Positions 1 through 6,650 of a stretch of DNA of 8,558 nt are shown piece by piece (position 1 is the first letter of the stretch; each line of letters starts with the position of its first letter). Source of the stretch: Rhodobiaceae bacterium (GTDB taxonomy: Bacteria; Pseudomonadota; Alphaproteobacteria; Rhizobiales; TMED25); NCBI GenBank assembly GCA_002704755.1, contig PAHC01000025.1, forward strand, positions 51,832-60,389. Reading direction: 5' to 3'. Below the pieces are notes generated by a model. That model made no database searches. It worked only from the letters and a program-made list of their open reading frames with translations, and was not told the origin of the DNA. The translations under genes and the position numbers were made by a program.

Positions 1-293
1 TTGTTGGAACTCATACTCACATTCCAACTGCGGACTCTAGAATTTTATCAAATGGAACAGGATATATATCAGATGCTGGTATGAGTGGTGATTATGATTC
101 TATACTTGGTTTTAAAAAACAAAATCCACTTGAAAAATTTATAACGTCCATACCAAGCGGGAGGTTTATTCCTGCCTCAGGAGAAGCAACATTATCTGGT
201 ATTTTATTTGAAACTAATAATTCTGGTTTAGTAAATAAGATCAAACCAATAAGAATAGGAGGGTTATTGGGGGAAGAGCCTCCCGAATTCTAG
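1..293 (+). CDS. ymdB: YmdB-family (TIGR00282-type) metallophosphoesterase, C-terminal part
   Basis: The gene enters from the left edge and ends at the TAG at 291-293. The reading frame is open from base 3, so about 96 C-terminal residues are visible; the ATG at 81 is internal. The first residues read VGTHTHIPTAD, followed by a GTGYISDAGM stretch and DYDSILG. These match the conserved end of the YmdB family of calcineurin-like phosphoesterases, whose members act as cyclic-nucleotide or 2',3'-phosphodiesterases. The two histidines of the GTHTH motif are metal ligands in this family. The N-terminal ligands lie outside the window, so activity cannot be judged here. In many Alphaproteobacteria this gene sits directly before yebC, as here. 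The 72-nt gap to yebC leaves open whether they are co-transcribed. The family call is firm; the physiological substrate is unknown to me. Confidence 0.8.
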   Translation, partial: VGTHTHIPTADSRILSNGTGYISDAGMSGDYDSILGFKKQNPLEKFITSIPSGRFIPASGEATLSGILFETNNSGLVNKIKPIRIGGLLGEEPPEF

Positions 294-314
294 AATTGTT
301 ATCAATTTTTCACG

Positions 315-360
315 CTGAACTTTTAATTAACTAATTTTATCTTATTATAGATCGAGGAAA
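315..360 (+). promoter_or_regulatory. Possible yebC promoter and Shine-Dalgarno
   Basis: The 72-nt gap before yebC is very AT-rich. A weak promoter can be drawn with CTGAAC at 315-320 as -35 and TATCTT at 338-343 as -10 (17-nt spacing). A better -10 match, TATTAT at 343-348, has no properly spaced -35. GAGGAAAG at 354-361 is a clear Shine-Dalgarno just before the ATG at 366. The ribosome binding site is convincing; the promoter is only a candidate in an AT-rich background. Confidence 0.3.
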
Positions 361-365
361 GAAAT

Positions 366-1100
366 ATGGCAGGACATTCAAAATTTAAAAATATCCAATA
401 TAGGAAGGGTGCTCAAGATAAAAGAAGAGCCAAGGTCTTTTCAAAGCTTGGAAAGGAAATTACAGTTGCTGCTAAATTAGGTTTGCCTGACCCTGCTATG
501 AATCCAAGATTGAGATCTGCGATTCAAGCGGCGCGAGCTCAAAATATGCCAAAGGATAACATTGAGAGAGCAATTAAAAAAAGTCAGGATGCCGGGGGGG
601 CAAATTTCGATGAAGTGAGGTATGAAGGCTTTGGTCCTGGAGGTACAGGTTTTATTGTAGAGACACTTACGGATAACAGGAATAGAACCGCTGGGGATGT
701 CAGAGCTATTTTCACAAAATCAGGAGGAAATCTTGCAGAAAATGGTTCGGTTTCATTCTTATTCAAGAGAGTGGGAATAATTGAATTCGATAAATCACAA
801 TTAAATGAAGAAGATGTAATAGAGGCATCAATCGAGAAAGGTGCTGATGATTGTGATATATCAGAAGAATCATATGAAATCTATTGTGATCCTGCAAATC
901 TACATAACCTTGGTGAGAGTCTTGAGGGAATGTTTGGAGAATCAAAATTAATGAAAATTATATGGAAGCCTGAGAATAATATAGAAATAGATCAGGAAAC
1001 TTATGCAAAACTCGAAAGGCTTCTTGAGGCGTTGGATGATAATGAAGATGTTCAAGATATATATTTTAATTTTGATATACTAGATGAGTTTTTGAATTAA
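366..1100 (+). CDS. yebC: YebC/PmpR/TACO1-family protein
   Basis: This encodes a 244-residue protein, the normal length for the family (about 245). It opens with MAGHSKFKNIQ, the family's hallmark start, with Phe at position 7 where Trp is common. Further family signatures are the DPAMNPRLR segment near residue 42, NMPKDNIERAI near residues 60-70, GPGGTG at about 90-95 and the NRNRTAGDVR and GGNLAENGSVSF stretches that follow. YebC proteins were long annotated as transcriptional regulators. More recent work on bacterial YebC and mitochondrial TACO1 points to a role at the ribosome, relieving stalling at difficult stretches such as polyproline. The start is supported by the Shine-Dalgarno at 354-361 and an in-frame TAG at 348. 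A run of seven G at 594-600 encodes Gly77-Gly78 and the start of Ala79; the frame is intact. ruvC follows after 6 nt, so the genes are probably one transcript. Confidence 0.96.
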   Translation: MAGHSKFKNIQYRKGAQDKRRAKVFSKLGKEITVAAKLGLPDPAMNPRLRSAIQAARAQNMPKDNIERAIKKSQDAGGANFDEVRYEGFGPGGTGFIVETLTDNRNRTAGDVRAIFTKSGGNLAENGSVSFLFKRVGIIEFDKSQLNEEDVIEASIEKGADDCDISEESYEIYCDPANLHNLGESLEGMFGESKLMKIIWKPENNIEIDQETYAKLERLLEALDDNEDVQDIYFNFDILDEFLN

Positions 1101-1106
1101 GCTTAT

Positions 1107-1610
1107 ATGAATGAATGCAAAAAAATTTTAGGAATTGATCCAGGACTTATAAATACAGGTTGGGGTATAATTTCCTTAAATGGTAATTCATTAAGTCATG
1201 TCGACCATGGCTTAATAAAAGTTCGAACGGATATAGACTTAGCTGAACGACTATTATTGATTTCCCAGGGTTTAACAGAAATTTTATCCAAGTATAATCC
1301 TGACGAATGCTCAATTGAGAAAACATTTGTAAATAACAACGCACTCTCTAGTCTAAAACTTGGGCATGCAAGGGGTGCCATACTTCTTACTATGGCAAGG
1401 TACAATCTTAGATGTTTTGAATATGCTCCAAACCAAATTAAAAAAAGTGTTGTAGGCAGAGGTCACGCTGATAAAACTCAGATTGCTCACATGGTTTCGA
1501 TATTATTATCGAAAAAAATTGAGGGTGTCAGTGATGTTTCTGATGCGCTTGCGATTGCAATAACTCATGCATATCAAAATCACAATAGAATAGTACAGGT
1601 CACTCAATGA
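1107..1610 (+). CDS. ruvC: Holliday junction resolvase RuvC
   Basis: This 167-residue protein is close to the E. coli enzyme (173). RuvC is a dimeric, metal-dependent endonuclease that resolves four-way junctions by paired nicks during recombinational repair. The catalytic acidic residues are all present: Asp11 in the N-terminal GIDPG motif, Glu71 in SIEKTF, and Asp143 and Asp146 in the C-terminal SDVSDALAIAITH segment. The conserved KLGHARG and YAPNQIKKSVVGRGHADK stretches are also visible. The ATG at 1107 lies 6 nt after the yebC stop and has no obvious Shine-Dalgarno, so translation may depend on coupling to yebC. Its stop overlaps the ruvA start (ATGA at 1607-1610), typical of translationally coupled ruv genes. 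I see no sign of damage. Confidence 0.97.
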   Translation: MNECKKILGIDPGLINTGWGIISLNGNSLSHVDHGLIKVRTDIDLAERLLLISQGLTEILSKYNPDECSIEKTFVNNNALSSLKLGHARGAILLTMARYNLRCFEYAPNQIKKSVVGRGHADKTQIAHMVSILLSKKIEGVSDVSDALAIAITHAYQNHNRIVQVTQ

Positions 1611-2185
1611 TTAGTAAGTTAAAAGGAAAAGTAGATGCAATTATAGGAAATTCGCTGATAATCGATATAAACGATGTAGGATATGAAGTTTCTTATCCGG
1701 AGAGAGCAATCAATACACTAGTTGAAGGTTCAATAATCTCAATATACATAAAAACAATATTTAGAGATGATAATATTTACCTATATGGTTTTTCCTCAAT
1801 TGAAGAAAGAACTTTTTTTAATTTGCTTCAAACTGTCCAAGGTGTTGGAGCGAAACTCGCAATGACTATCATTGGTTTCTTTGAAACAGAGGAAATTATA
1901 AAATATATTAGTACTTCGGATGAAAAGTCAATAAGTACGGCACCTGGAGTTGGTACGAAAGTTGCAAAAAGAATTATCACTGAATTAAAAGATAAATTTA
2001 GAGATGGCTTTCAACAAGACACAGATGGTTATTCAACAAAAAGAAATAATGTTATATCCGCCCTTTTAAATCTTGGTTATTCAAGAGCTGAAGCAATTAA
2101 TATAGTTGAGCAACTGAATGATGAAATAAATCAAGGTCTAGAAATTGAACAATTAATAAAGATGGCGTTAAGGAGAACTTTTTGA
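1607..2185 (+). CDS. ruvA: Holliday junction branch migration protein RuvA
   Basis: This encodes 192 residues (E. coli RuvA has 203). RuvA forms tetramers that hold the Holliday junction in an open square form and recruit the RuvB motors. The N-terminal OB-fold domain spans about residues 1-62 and includes the ISKLKGKV start. The acidic pin that separates DNA strands at the junction centre is Asp54-Asp55 here, where E. coli has Glu-Asp. Two helix-hairpin-helix motifs follow, around residues 71-90 (VQGVGAKLA) and 106-125 (APGVGTKVAKRI). A short linker and a C-terminal UBA-like RuvB-binding domain start near residue 148 (ISALLNLGYSRAEA). The start codon overlaps the ruvC stop by 4 nt, and the stop overlaps the ruvB start as TGATG, so synthesis of the three proteins is probably coupled. 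Confidence 0.97.
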   Translation: MISKLKGKVDAIIGNSLIIDINDVGYEVSYPERAINTLVEGSIISIYIKTIFRDDNIYLYGFSSIEERTFFNLLQTVQGVGAKLAMTIIGFFETEEIIKYISTSDEKSISTAPGVGTKVAKRIITELKDKFRDGFQQDTDGYSTKRNNVISALLNLGYSRAEAINIVEQLNDEINQGLEIEQLIKMALRRTF

Positions 2186-3153
2186 TGGCTAGTGATCAAA
2201 GAATTTACAGGCCGCGTCTTTTAGAACAATTTATTGGACAAAACTCAGTTCGGAAAAATCTTAAAGTATTTATCGAGTCAGCAAAAAAACGTGAAAAGAG
2301 TCTAGATCACGTTCTTTTGGCTGGGCCTCCAGGACTTGGAAAAACAACACTGGCAAACATTATTGCAAATGAACTCGGAGTTAATATAAAAGTTACATCC
2401 GGTCCCCTTATAACAAAAGCTGGAGATTTGGCAGCTATCATTAGTAATCTGGAAGATAAAGATGTTTTATTTATTGATGAAATACATAGACTGAATAGTA
2501 GTGTTGAAGAGGTTCTTTATGCAGCAATGGAAGACTTTGTATTAGATATTTTAATTGGAGAGGGGCCTGCTGCCAAGTCTGTTCGAATAGAATTAGCTCC
2601 ATTCACATTAATTGGAGCAACTACCAGATTAGGGCTCATATCAAATCCACTCAGAGAGAGATTTGGTATTCCTGTAACTTTAGATTTTTATAATAATAAT
2701 GATCTTAGCGAAGTGGTGAAAAATGCCTCAAGTGAGCTTGGTATAATAATTGATGATGCCTCTGCAAAAGAAATTGCTTCGAGATCGAGAGGTACACCAA
2801 GAATTGCTAATAGATTACTCAGGAGAGTACATGATTATTCAGTATATAACAAAGTAGATATGATTAATATTAATTCAGCAAAAGACTCATTAAAAGAGTT
2901 AGAGGTTGATAACATTGGTTTAAATAGCCTAGACTATAGATATTTGGATTGTCTGATTGAAAACCATAATGGAGGACCTGCAGGCATTGAGTCTATTGCA
3001 GCATCAATGGGAGAGGCTCGTGATGTGCTTGAAGATGTTATTGAGCCGTATTTAATTCAAAAAGGATTTGTAAATAGAACACCAAGAGGGCGAGTAATAT
3101 CACAGAAATCGATTGTTGAAATGAAAGATAGATTGAAAAAAGTTAATAATTGA
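2185..3153 (+). CDS. ruvB: Holliday junction branch migration ATPase RuvB
   Basis: RuvB is the hexameric AAA+ motor that pulls DNA through the RuvA-bound junction. From the ATG at 2185 it has 322 residues, slightly shorter than E. coli (336) because the N-terminal extension is reduced. Visible motifs are Walker A GPPGLGKT (47-54, Lys53), Walker B with DEIHR (98-102), sensor 1 GATTR (144-148), the PLRERFG segment (155-161), and sensor 2 GTPRIANRLLRR (203-214). The C-terminal winged-helix domain contains GGPAGIESIAASMGE and IEPYLIQKGFVNRTPRGR. A TTG at 2182, one codon upstream, could also start translation. I prefer the ATG because it forms the usual TGATG junction with the ruvA stop and lies 9 nt after an AGGAG at 2171-2175. 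It closes the ruv unit; a 94-nt gap follows. Confidence 0.97.
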   Translation: MASDQRIYRPRLLEQFIGQNSVRKNLKVFIESAKKREKSLDHVLLAGPPGLGKTTLANIIANELGVNIKVTSGPLITKAGDLAAIISNLEDKDVLFIDEIHRLNSSVEEVLYAAMEDFVLDILIGEGPAAKSVRIELAPFTLIGATTRLGLISNPLRERFGIPVTLDFYNNNDLSEVVKNASSELGIIIDDASAKEIASRSRGTPRIANRLLRRVHDYSVYNKVDMININSAKDSLKELEVDNIGLNSLDYRYLDCLIENHNGGPAGIESIAASMGEARDVLEDVIEPYLIQKGFVNRTPRGRVISQKSIVEMKDRLKKVNN

Positions 3154-3181
3154 CAAATTATAGTCATATTTGCAAACTATC

Positions 3182-3209
3182 TTGGTTTCGTTGGGTAACT
3201 AAATATAAT
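3182..3209 (+). promoter_or_regulatory. Candidate promoter of the tol operon
   Basis: In the 94-nt gap between ruvB and tolQ there is a perfect -10 hexamer, TATAAT at 3204-3209. With 16-nt spacing, TTGGTT at 3182-3187 could act as a weak -35. Transcription would start near 3216, giving a leader of about 32 nt. A perfect TTGACA lies at 3150-3155 over the ruvB stop, but no good -10 lies 16-18 nt after it. The placement makes a tol promoter sensible; AT richness makes chance matches likely. Confidence 0.4.
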
Positions 3210-3222
3210 AATGTACATTATT
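3207..3222. promoter_or_regulatory. Perfect 16-bp palindrome, possible operator
   Basis: The sequence AATAATGTACATTATT is its own reverse complement, centred between 3214 and 3215. It overlaps the end of the candidate -10 box and covers the predicted transcription start, a position where repressors often bind. It has no loop, so an RNA hairpin or terminator role is unlikely. No regulator can be named from the sequence. Confidence 0.35.
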
Positions 3223-3247
3223 GAGCTAATTTTAAGTAGAACATAAA

Positions 3248-3985
3248 ATGGAAGAAACACAAATTGTTACGGACTTAAGTCTAATTGGTCTTTTCGCCGA
3301 GGCAGATATAATTGTAAAAATAGTCATGATTGGACTTATGATAGCATCCATATTCTCTTGGGCAATAATAATTGAAAAACTTGTTCTAATAAAATTAGTA
3401 AACAGGAATGCAATAAAATTTTACAGAGATTTTTGGAGCAGTAATATCAATGATATAGATGTGGCTTACAGAAACTCCAGAAATAACCCTATGGCAAAAA
3501 TCTTTAATGCTGGCATAAAAGAGTGGAATACAACATTTAAAATTCACAAAAATATGTCAATAGAAGGTGTAAAGCAGAGAATTGAAAAAGCTATGAACGT
3601 TCAAATGAATATTGAACTTGATAAACTAGAAAAGAAGTTGTTATTTTTAGCATCGGTTGGTTCAACAGCTCCATTTATTGGTCTGTTTGGCACAGTTTAT
3701 GGTATAATGAATAGTTTTTCAGCTATAGCCGCATCAAAGAGCACGAATTTAGCTGTTGTTGCTCCTGGAATAGCAGAGGCATTATTTGCAACAGCAATTG
3801 GGCTGTTTGCGGCAATCCCAGCCGTAATGTTTTACAATAAAATATCTAGTGATATTTCGCGTGTTACATCTAATCTTGAAAATTTTAGTGATGAATTCAT
3901 TAATTATTTCAGTAGGCAAATTGATGCGCAAATGGTTGCAGATGATTTTGAGGATAATTACGAAAGTCAGGATGAAGAGTACTAA
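3248..3985 (+). CDS. tolQ: Tol-Pal system proton channel subunit TolQ
   Basis: This 245-residue inner-membrane protein belongs to the TolQ/ExbB/MotA family. With TolR it forms the proton-driven motor that powers TolA. Three membrane segments are visible: about residues 21-43 (ending SWAIIIEK), 131-157 and 170-195, with a cytoplasmic loop from about 44 to 130. The channel signatures are conserved: VGSTAPFIGLFGTVYGIM with Pro142 and Thr149, and APGIAEALFATAIGLFAAIPAV with Thr182. These threonines correspond to the proton-path residues Thr145 and Thr178 of E. coli TolQ. The C-terminal tail is strongly acidic (DDFEDNYESQDEEY). The start is fixed by an in-frame TAA at 3233; there is only a weak ribosome binding site. 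In most relatives a ybgC thioesterase gene precedes tolQ; it is absent here. tolR follows after 12 nt. Confidence 0.96.
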   Translation: MEETQIVTDLSLIGLFAEADIIVKIVMIGLMIASIFSWAIIIEKLVLIKLVNRNAIKFYRDFWSSNINDIDVAYRNSRNNPMAKIFNAGIKEWNTTFKIHKNMSIEGVKQRIEKAMNVQMNIELDKLEKKLLFLASVGSTAPFIGLFGTVYGIMNSFSAIAASKSTNLAVVAPGIAEALFATAIGLFAAIPAVMFYNKISSDISRVTSNLENFSDEFINYFSRQIDAQMVADDFEDNYESQDEEY

Positions 3986-3997
3986 TTTTTTATAAAG

Positions 3998-4432
3998 ATG
4001 GCAGTCAGTTTAAAAACATTACCAAATAATCGAAGAAGGATCAGAAAAAATAGTCCAATATCAGACATAAACGTTACGCCATTTGTTGATGTAATGCTTG
4101 TATTATTGATTGTTTTTATGGTAACAGCTCCATTATTAACTGTTGGCGTTCCAATTGAATTACCAAAAACAGACGCAAAGCAAATGAGCGAAGAGTCTGA
4201 GCCTCTTACAATTACGCTTGATAAGGAAGGGAATATTTATATCCAAGAAATGGAGATTCCTTTCAGCGAACTTGGTGAGAAATTAGAGGCAATTGGAATG
4301 GGTAATTATGATCAGAAAATTTACATAAACGGGGACAAAAATATAAATTATGAAATGCTTATGAAAGTAATGGCAAAGATAAATTCAGCAGGCTATACAT
4401 CAATAGGTCTTGTTACGGATATAGAAACATAA
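3998..4432 (+). CDS. tolR: Tol-Pal system protein TolR (ExbD/TolR family)
   Basis: This 144-residue protein is the usual length for TolR. It has a basic cytoplasmic N-terminus (NNRRRIRKN), one membrane helix at about residues 30-50, and a periplasmic ExbD/TolR domain. The signature SDINVTPFVDVMLVLLIVFM contains Asp31, matching the essential proton-binding aspartate (Asp23) of E. coli TolR. After the helix come PIELPKT and the beta-rich domain with LTITLDKEGNIYI and IYINGDKNINYE. TolR dimers sit inside the TolQ ring and are thought to bind peptidoglycan when activated. The gene begins 12 nt after tolQ without a clear Shine-Dalgarno, and tolA begins 1 nt after its stop, so expression is probably coupled along the operon. 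An ExbD assignment is less likely because tolA, tolB and pal follow. Confidence 0.95.
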   Translation: MAVSLKTLPNNRRRIRKNSPISDINVTPFVDVMLVLLIVFMVTAPLLTVGVPIELPKTDAKQMSEESEPLTITLDKEGNIYIQEMEIPFSELGEKLEAIGMGNYDQKIYINGDKNINYEMLMKVMAKINSAGYTSIGLVTDIET

Positions 4433-4433
4433 T

Positions 4434-5261
4434 ATGTTATCAAGACCTCTATCTATCTCATTTTCTATCCACTTATTTTTTATATCAATAATTGTAATAG
4501 GGTTACCATCTTTTGATAAACTTGATGAACTGCCAACATCAGTCATTGAAATAGAGTTAATTGTAAATGAATTATCAAAGGAAATACAAGAGCAAGATGA
4601 AAATAATGAGGAGTCAACTCAAGATCTAAAAAAATATAGCGCAACACCAAATATCAAGCCGTCTACGAGAAGTGACTCAACTAATAATATGAAGATTGAT
4701 GAACAAATTGAGAAAGAGTCAACTATTCTTCCTGATGAAGAACCAGAAGAAGAAATATCAGAGATTTTTGCTACCCCAAGTGCAAAACCCGAATTAAGTA
4801 AACTGAATGATAAATTATTAACTAATTTAGAGTACGATGAGAAAAAAGAGGAAAGTAAAGAAGTTACCGCGCTTCTCGATAAGTTTCCTGATGATAGGAA
4901 CATTGGAGAAGTTATAGAAAATGTGCCAGAAAAAAAGGAAATTTCTAAAAAAGCAGATACAATATCATCAGGAGATATTCTAAATATGAAAAGACAGATA
5001 GAAATGTGCTGGAATCCTCCAATAGGCGTCAGAGGAGCAGCCAATCAAAGAGTGCAGGTACAGATTTCACTAGCTAAGGATGGAAACATTTTGAATGTAG
5101 AACCAATTACGAGATCCACAAATGAGGTGAGTAAAATTGCAATTGAGGCCGCCGTTAGAGCTGTTAAGCAATGTGAGCCATATAAGCTACCAATCGATAA
5201 ATATGATTTATGGAAAGAAATTAAATTTACATTTGATCCAAGAAATATGATGGGTGGATGA
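4434..5261 (+). CDS. tolA: Trans-envelope protein TolA (TonB/TolA C-terminal domain)
   Basis: This 275-residue protein has one N-terminal membrane anchor (about residues 7-24, with the Ser-His of SIHLFF as in TonB/TolA anchors), a long periplasmic linker (about 30-175) and a C-terminal TonB/TolA-like domain (about 178-272). The end domain carries MKRQIEMCWNPP and ends DLWKEIKFTFDPR, as in alphaproteobacterial TolA. Cys192 and Cys247 (in QCEPY) probably form a disulphide. The linker is unusual: instead of the Ala/Lys-rich helix of E. coli TolA it is rich in Glu, Asp, Ser and Lys with scattered Pro. Two short related stretches, ATPNIKP and ATPSAKP, occur in it. TolA transmits TolQR energy to TolB and Pal at the outer membrane. 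It starts 1 nt after tolR. TolA rather than TonB is inferred from position. Confidence 0.9.
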   Translation: MLSRPLSISFSIHLFFISIIVIGLPSFDKLDELPTSVIEIELIVNELSKEIQEQDENNEESTQDLKKYSATPNIKPSTRSDSTNNMKIDEQIEKESTILPDEEPEEEISEIFATPSAKPELSKLNDKLLTNLEYDEKKEESKEVTALLDKFPDDRNIGEVIENVPEKKEISKKADTISSGDILNMKRQIEMCWNPPIGVRGAANQRVQVQISLAKDGNILNVEPITRSTNEVSKIAIEAAVRAVKQCEPYKLPIDKYDLWKEIKFTFDPRNMMGG

Positions 5262-5262
5262 T

Positions 5263-6579
5263 ATGAGAATTAAAATCAGATACATATTGACTGTTATAGC
5301 TATATTATTAATCCAAATTAGATATCCGCAAGCAGCTCTAGAAATTAATGTCAATGATGGTAATTTAAAACCACTTCCAATTGCAATTCCATCGGTAATT
5401 GATAAACAGGGTTTGGAAAAAGATCTTGGATTTGATATATCTCGTGTAATTGCAAGTGACCTTGCCGGTTCGGGGTTATTTTACCCAATAAATCCAAAAG
5501 CATTTTTGGAAAATCTTAGCTCAATAAGTCAAAAACCAAATTTTAATTCCTGGCGGGTAATTAACGCTGAGACTTTATTATCTGCTGAATTATCATATAG
5601 AGATAATGATATAGTGAGGATTGATTACAGACTTTGGGATGTTGTAGCTGAGAAGGCACTTGTTGAACAAACATTAACAACTTCAAGAAATAAATGGAGA
5701 AGTTTAGCTCATGTAATTGCGGACACAGTTTACACAAGGCTAACTGGAGAAAAGGGGTATTTTGATACAAAAGTTGCTTTTATTGCAGAGAGTGGTCCAA
5801 AGACAAACAGAATAAAAAGATTAGCTATTATGGATCAAGATGGGTTTAACCCACGACTATTAACAACAGGTAATGATCTTGTATTAACACCCAGATTTAG
5901 TCCGAATTCGGAAGATCTTGTATATCTTTCATACAGAAATGGACAACCTCAGGTATATATTTATAACCTTGAATCAAAACAGACATATGTAGTTGGTTCA
6001 TTTCCTGGTATGACATTTGCTCCAAGATTTTCTCCTGATGGCAAGAAGATTATTATGAGCCTGCAAGAAGGCGTTGGTTCTAATATTTTTGAGATGAATT
6101 TAAGTAATTTTGAAAGAAGAAGGCTCACTAATACACCCGACATAAACACGGCACCGAGTTATTCACCTGATGCAAAAAATATTGTATTTGAATCAGATAA
6201 ATCAGGTACACAGCAATTATACGTGATGGACGCAAATGGAAATAATGTTAGAAGAATTAGTTATGGAACTGGAAGCTACTCTACGCCTGTATGGTCTCCA
6301 AGGGGGGATTACATAGCCTTTACAAAGATATCAAAGGGAAGATTTATGATTGGTGTAATGTTTTCTGATGGGAGTGGAGAGAGAATAATCACTGATGGTT
6401 TCCATAATGAAGGTCCAACTTGGGCTCCCAACGGCAGGGTCTTAATGTTTTTCAGAGAATCACCAGGTGAGACCGGTGGCGCTATGATATATTCCGTTGA
6501 TATAACAGGATATAATGAGAAATTAATAGACACACCTGGGTTTGCATCAGATCCCTCATGGTCAGATCTATTGAACTAA
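5263..6579 (+). CDS. tolB: Tol-Pal system periplasmic beta-propeller TolB
   Basis: This encodes 438 residues from the ATG at 5263. A signal peptide is clear: basic MRIKIR, a hydrophobic stretch to about residue 17, and likely cleavage after Ala24 (YPQA before ALEI). The TolB N-terminal domain (about 25-165) starts with LEINVNDGNLKPLPIAIPS. A six-bladed propeller follows, seen as six related motifs: RFSP at 211, RFSPDG at 255, SYSPDA at 299, VWSPRG at 343, TWAPNG at 386 and PSWS near 431. The spacing is a very regular 43-44 residues. TolB binds Pal and is released from it by TolA. A GTG at 5254 could add MDD and overlap tolA by 8 nt. I prefer the ATG because it gives a standard signal peptide and lies 1 nt after the tolA stop. 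Confidence 0.95.
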   Translation: MRIKIRYILTVIAILLIQIRYPQAALEINVNDGNLKPLPIAIPSVIDKQGLEKDLGFDISRVIASDLAGSGLFYPINPKAFLENLSSISQKPNFNSWRVINAETLLSAELSYRDNDIVRIDYRLWDVVAEKALVEQTLTTSRNKWRSLAHVIADTVYTRLTGEKGYFDTKVAFIAESGPKTNRIKRLAIMDQDGFNPRLLTTGNDLVLTPRFSPNSEDLVYLSYRNGQPQVYIYNLESKQTYVVGSFPGMTFAPRFSPDGKKIIMSLQEGVGSNIFEMNLSNFERRRLTNTPDINTAPSYSPDAKNIVFESDKSGTQQLYVMDANGNNVRRISYGTGSYSTPVWSPRGDYIAFTKISKGRFMIGVMFSDGSGERIITDGFHNEGPTWAPNGRVLMFFRESPGETGGAMIYSVDITGYNEKLIDTPGFASDPSWSDLLN

Positions 6580-6607
6580 TTATTACATCATTTGTTAACA
6601 TTTAAGT

Positions 6608-6625
6608 GTTAAAGTTAAAGTTAGA
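6608..6625 (+). repeat. Tandem hexamer in the tolB-pal gap
   Basis: Three copies of GTTAAA stand head to tail, the last with one change (GTTAGA). Just upstream, TGTTAA at 6593-6598 recurs at 6607-6612, and the 14 bp at 6597-6610 form a near-perfect palindrome. No well-spaced promoter is evident. A -10-like TATATT at 6629-6634 would place the transcript start inside the ribosome binding site, so it probably does not serve pal. Function unknown; this may be AT-rich background. Confidence 0.4.
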
Positions 6626-6635
6626 TTCTATATTT

Positions 6636-6643
6636 AAAGGGGA
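6636..6643 (+). promoter_or_regulatory. Strong Shine-Dalgarno of pal
   Basis: AAAGGGGA lies with its G run ending 8 nt before the ATG at 6651. It is one of the strongest ribosome binding sites in the window, whereas most tol genes have weak ones. An in-frame TAA at 6645 rules out a longer pal product. Confidence 0.75.
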
Positions 6644-6650
6644 ATAAACA

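Noticed and set aside
258..284. GC-rich inverted repeat (GGAGG/CCTCC) at the end of the ymdB gene
   Set aside because: It lies inside codons before the stop, has a long loop and no T tract after it. It is more simply explained by Gly and Pro codons.
81..293. A separate 70-codon gene starting at the ATG at 81
   Set aside because: The same frame is open to the window edge and the upstream residues carry the conserved GTHTH motif, so the ATG is an internal methionine of a truncated larger gene.
36..307. Near-repeat of TCTAGAATT-TTATCAA at 36-51 and again at 290-305
   Set aside because: It has one inserted base, the first copy is coding sequence within conserved YmdB residues, and there are no flanking similarities or other copies. 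Treated as coincidence.
286..310. 12-bp palindrome AATTCTAGAATT over the ymdB stop and a small hairpin (AATTG/CAATT) followed by T residues
   Set aside because: The hairpin has a single G-C pair in its five-base-pair core and a short T run, too weak to call a terminator. In this AT-rich sequence such structures arise by chance.
3150..3178. Promoter based on the perfect TTGACA at 3150-3155
   Set aside because: The hexamers 16-18 nt downstream (around GCAAAC/CAAACT) match the -10 consensus poorly. The TATAAT at 3204 is too far away to pair with it.
4619..5044. Long reverse-strand open frame of 141 codons opposite tolA
   Set aside because: It lies wholly within tolA on the other strand, is Ser/Phe/Ile-rich low complexity as expected from the complement of Glu/Lys codons, and resembles no known family.
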